Shown: positions 63,195 through 64,000 of the stretch, in pieces
How positions within the stretch are numbered: position 1 is the first letter of the stretch
Layout of the letters: each line of letters starts with the position of its first letter
NCBI RefSeq assembly: GCF_001559775.1
Contig: NZ_LOHX01000073.1
Coordinates: forward strand, 1-64,000
Direction of reading: 5' to 3'
DNA: 64,000 nucleotides
From: Streptobacillus felis
GTDB taxonomy: Bacteria; Fusobacteriota; Fusobacteriia; Fusobacteriales; Leptotrichiaceae
Notes under the pieces: model-generated
Databases searched by the model: none
Seen by the model: only the letters and a program-made list of their open reading frames with translations
Told to the model about the DNA's origin: nothing
Program-made: the position numbers and the translations under genes

Positions 63195-63641
63195 ATGATA
63201 AAAGTTTTATTTGTTTGTCATGGTAATATTTGTAGAAGTACTATGGCAGAATCCATGTTTACAAATATGGTAAAAAATATGAATTGCTATGATGATTTTC
63301 TTATAGATTCTGCAGCAACGAGTACTGAAGAGATTGGTAATCCACCACATTATGGTACTGTTAAAAAACTAAAGGAAAAAAATATACCAATAGTTGAACA
63401 TTATGCTAGACAGATTACTAGAGAAGATTTTATAAATTTTGATTATATTATAGCAATGGATGAAAATAATATTAGAAATATTGAAAGATTTTTAAAACAT
63501 AAAAACGATAAAGTATATAAGTTATTAAATTTTAATAATACTAATGATGATATTACTGATCCATGGTATACAAATGATTTTGAAAAAACATATTTAGATA
63601 TAAAGAAAGGTCTTGAAGCTTTTATAAAAAAAATAAAATAA
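63195..63641 (+). CDS. Low-molecular-weight protein-tyrosine phosphatase
   Basis: 148 residues. The P-loop FVCHGNICRSTMAE (catalytic Cys near 8, Arg near 14) and the general-acid motif DPWYTND (near 120) are complete. ARQITREDFINFDYIIAMDE is also typical. Such enzymes dephosphorylate tyrosine or arginine on bacterial proteins, often kinases of capsule synthesis. No BY-kinase gene is in the window. CTGGGAG precedes the ATG. Confidence 0.93.
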   Translation: MIKVLFVCHGNICRSTMAESMFTNMVKNMNCYDDFLIDSAATSTEEIGNPPHYGTVKKLKEKNIPIVEHYARQITREDFINFDYIIAMDENNIRNIERFLKHKNDKVYKLLNFNNTNDDITDPWYTNDFEKTYLDIKKGLEAFIKKIK

Positions 63642-63658
63642 AATTATTGGAGGGATTT

Positions 63659-64000
63659 ATGATAACTACTAAAACTAGAATAGGAAATTTTGAATTTAAT
63701 AATTGTATTATGAATGCAGCAGGAGTTTATTGTTATGATAAAGAAGAATTAGAAAAAGTTCTTAATTCTGAAGCTGGAACATTTGTAACTAAAACTGCTA
63801 CACTTAATGTTAGAGAAGGTAACCCAACTCCACGTTATAAAGATACTGAACTTGGTAGTATTAATTCTATGGGATTACCAAATCTAGGTTTTGATTATTA
63901 TCTAGACTATTTATTAGAATTACAAGATAAATATCCAAATAGAACATTTATATTTTCTTTAGTTGGTTTAAGTAAGGAAGAAACTCATACCTTATTAAAA
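63659..64000 (+). CDS. pyrD: Dihydroorotate dehydrogenase, N-terminal part (cut by window end)
   Basis: 114 codons are present before the window ends. TTKTRIGNFEFNNCIMNAAG, SEAGTFVTKTATLNVREGNP, PRYKDTELGSINSMGLPNLG and FIFSLVGLSKEE match class 1A dihydroorotate dehydrogenases, the soluble fumarate-linked enzymes of pyrimidine synthesis. FMN-binding AAGVY and KTAT are seen. GGAGGG precedes the ATG. The gene continues past 64000. Confidence 0.9.
   Translation, partial: MITTKTRIGNFEFNNCIMNAAGVYCYDKEELEKVLNSEAGTFVTKTATLNVREGNPTPRYKDTELGSINSMGLPNLGFDYYLDYLLELQDKYPNRTFIFSLVGLSKEETHTLLK

Noticed and set aside
1-64000. CRISPR array, insertion sequence, prophage or integrative element
   Set aside because: I saw no regularly spaced repeats, transposase, integrase, terminal inverted repeats or att-like duplications. 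The 18-27 kb island is bounded only by a terminator and a promoter, with base composition like its surroundings.

Overview
The window is very AT-rich chromosomal DNA (GC in the mid-20s percent by eye), almost gap-free and coded nearly entirely on the + strand, with long runs of overlapping genes, TTG/GTG starts and GGAGG-type ribosome binding sites. The core genes are those of a small-genome bacterium with peptidoglycan and an MreB cytoskeleton (glmM, uppS, cdsA, PBP1A, mltG, mreB, murI). Low GC, an RlpA-like protein, Leptotrichiaceae-like gene neighbours and no sporulation or motility genes suggest Fusobacteriota, family Leptotrichiaceae (Sneathia/Streptobacillus/Leptotrichia-like). This placement is inference from gene content, not a database match.

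Layout. 1-1410: a terminator and two minus-strand genes (membrane protein, HAD phosphatase). 1430-10092: a + strand operon with a DUF1858 protein, an inactive-looking LexA/S24-type regulator, glmM, two methyltransferases, an AtpZ-like protein, dut, uppS, cdsA and two proteins that read as a split, degenerate CheA. 10107-13903: rph, rlmN and PBP1A. 13985-16507: a lysine riboswitch with its terminator, controlling an amino-acid ABC transporter. 16565-18153: tRNA-Leu(CAA), a SurA_N-like protein and trmB. 18208-27308: an accessory-looking island behind a strong promoter, with a large sheath-like protein, a small tube-like protein, a possible baseplate protein, two FHA proteins, a PP2C-like membrane protein, a kinase-like protein and an orphan. 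27360-36551: RlpA-like protein, prfA-prmC-queA-rsmD-xseB-ispA-pgeF, an orphan and secA. 36605-39864: an orphan and the methionine importer metNIQ behind what looks like a Met-codon leader-peptide attenuator. 39912-47287: secreted hydrolase, AI-2E family permease, mltG, a SpoIID-like lipoprotein, tilS and ftsH. 47403-62784: rpmF, htpX-like, mutS2, cysS, mreB, holB, murI, ruvA, a DMT permease, uvrA, an aminotransferase, rlmD-like and a purine nucleoside phosphorylase. 62785-64000: a decayed maf pseudogene, a low-molecular-weight phosphatase and the start of pyrD.

Most genes are housekeeping: translation and tRNA/rRNA modification, envelope synthesis, DNA repair and nutrient import. The points most worth following are the 18-27 kb contractile/phosphosignalling-like island with its two G7 tracts, the degenerate CheA pair, the methionine leader-peptide attenuator, the lysine riboswitch that gives a substrate to an otherwise generic transporter, the maf pseudogene and a PrmC with a duplicated N-terminal domain.
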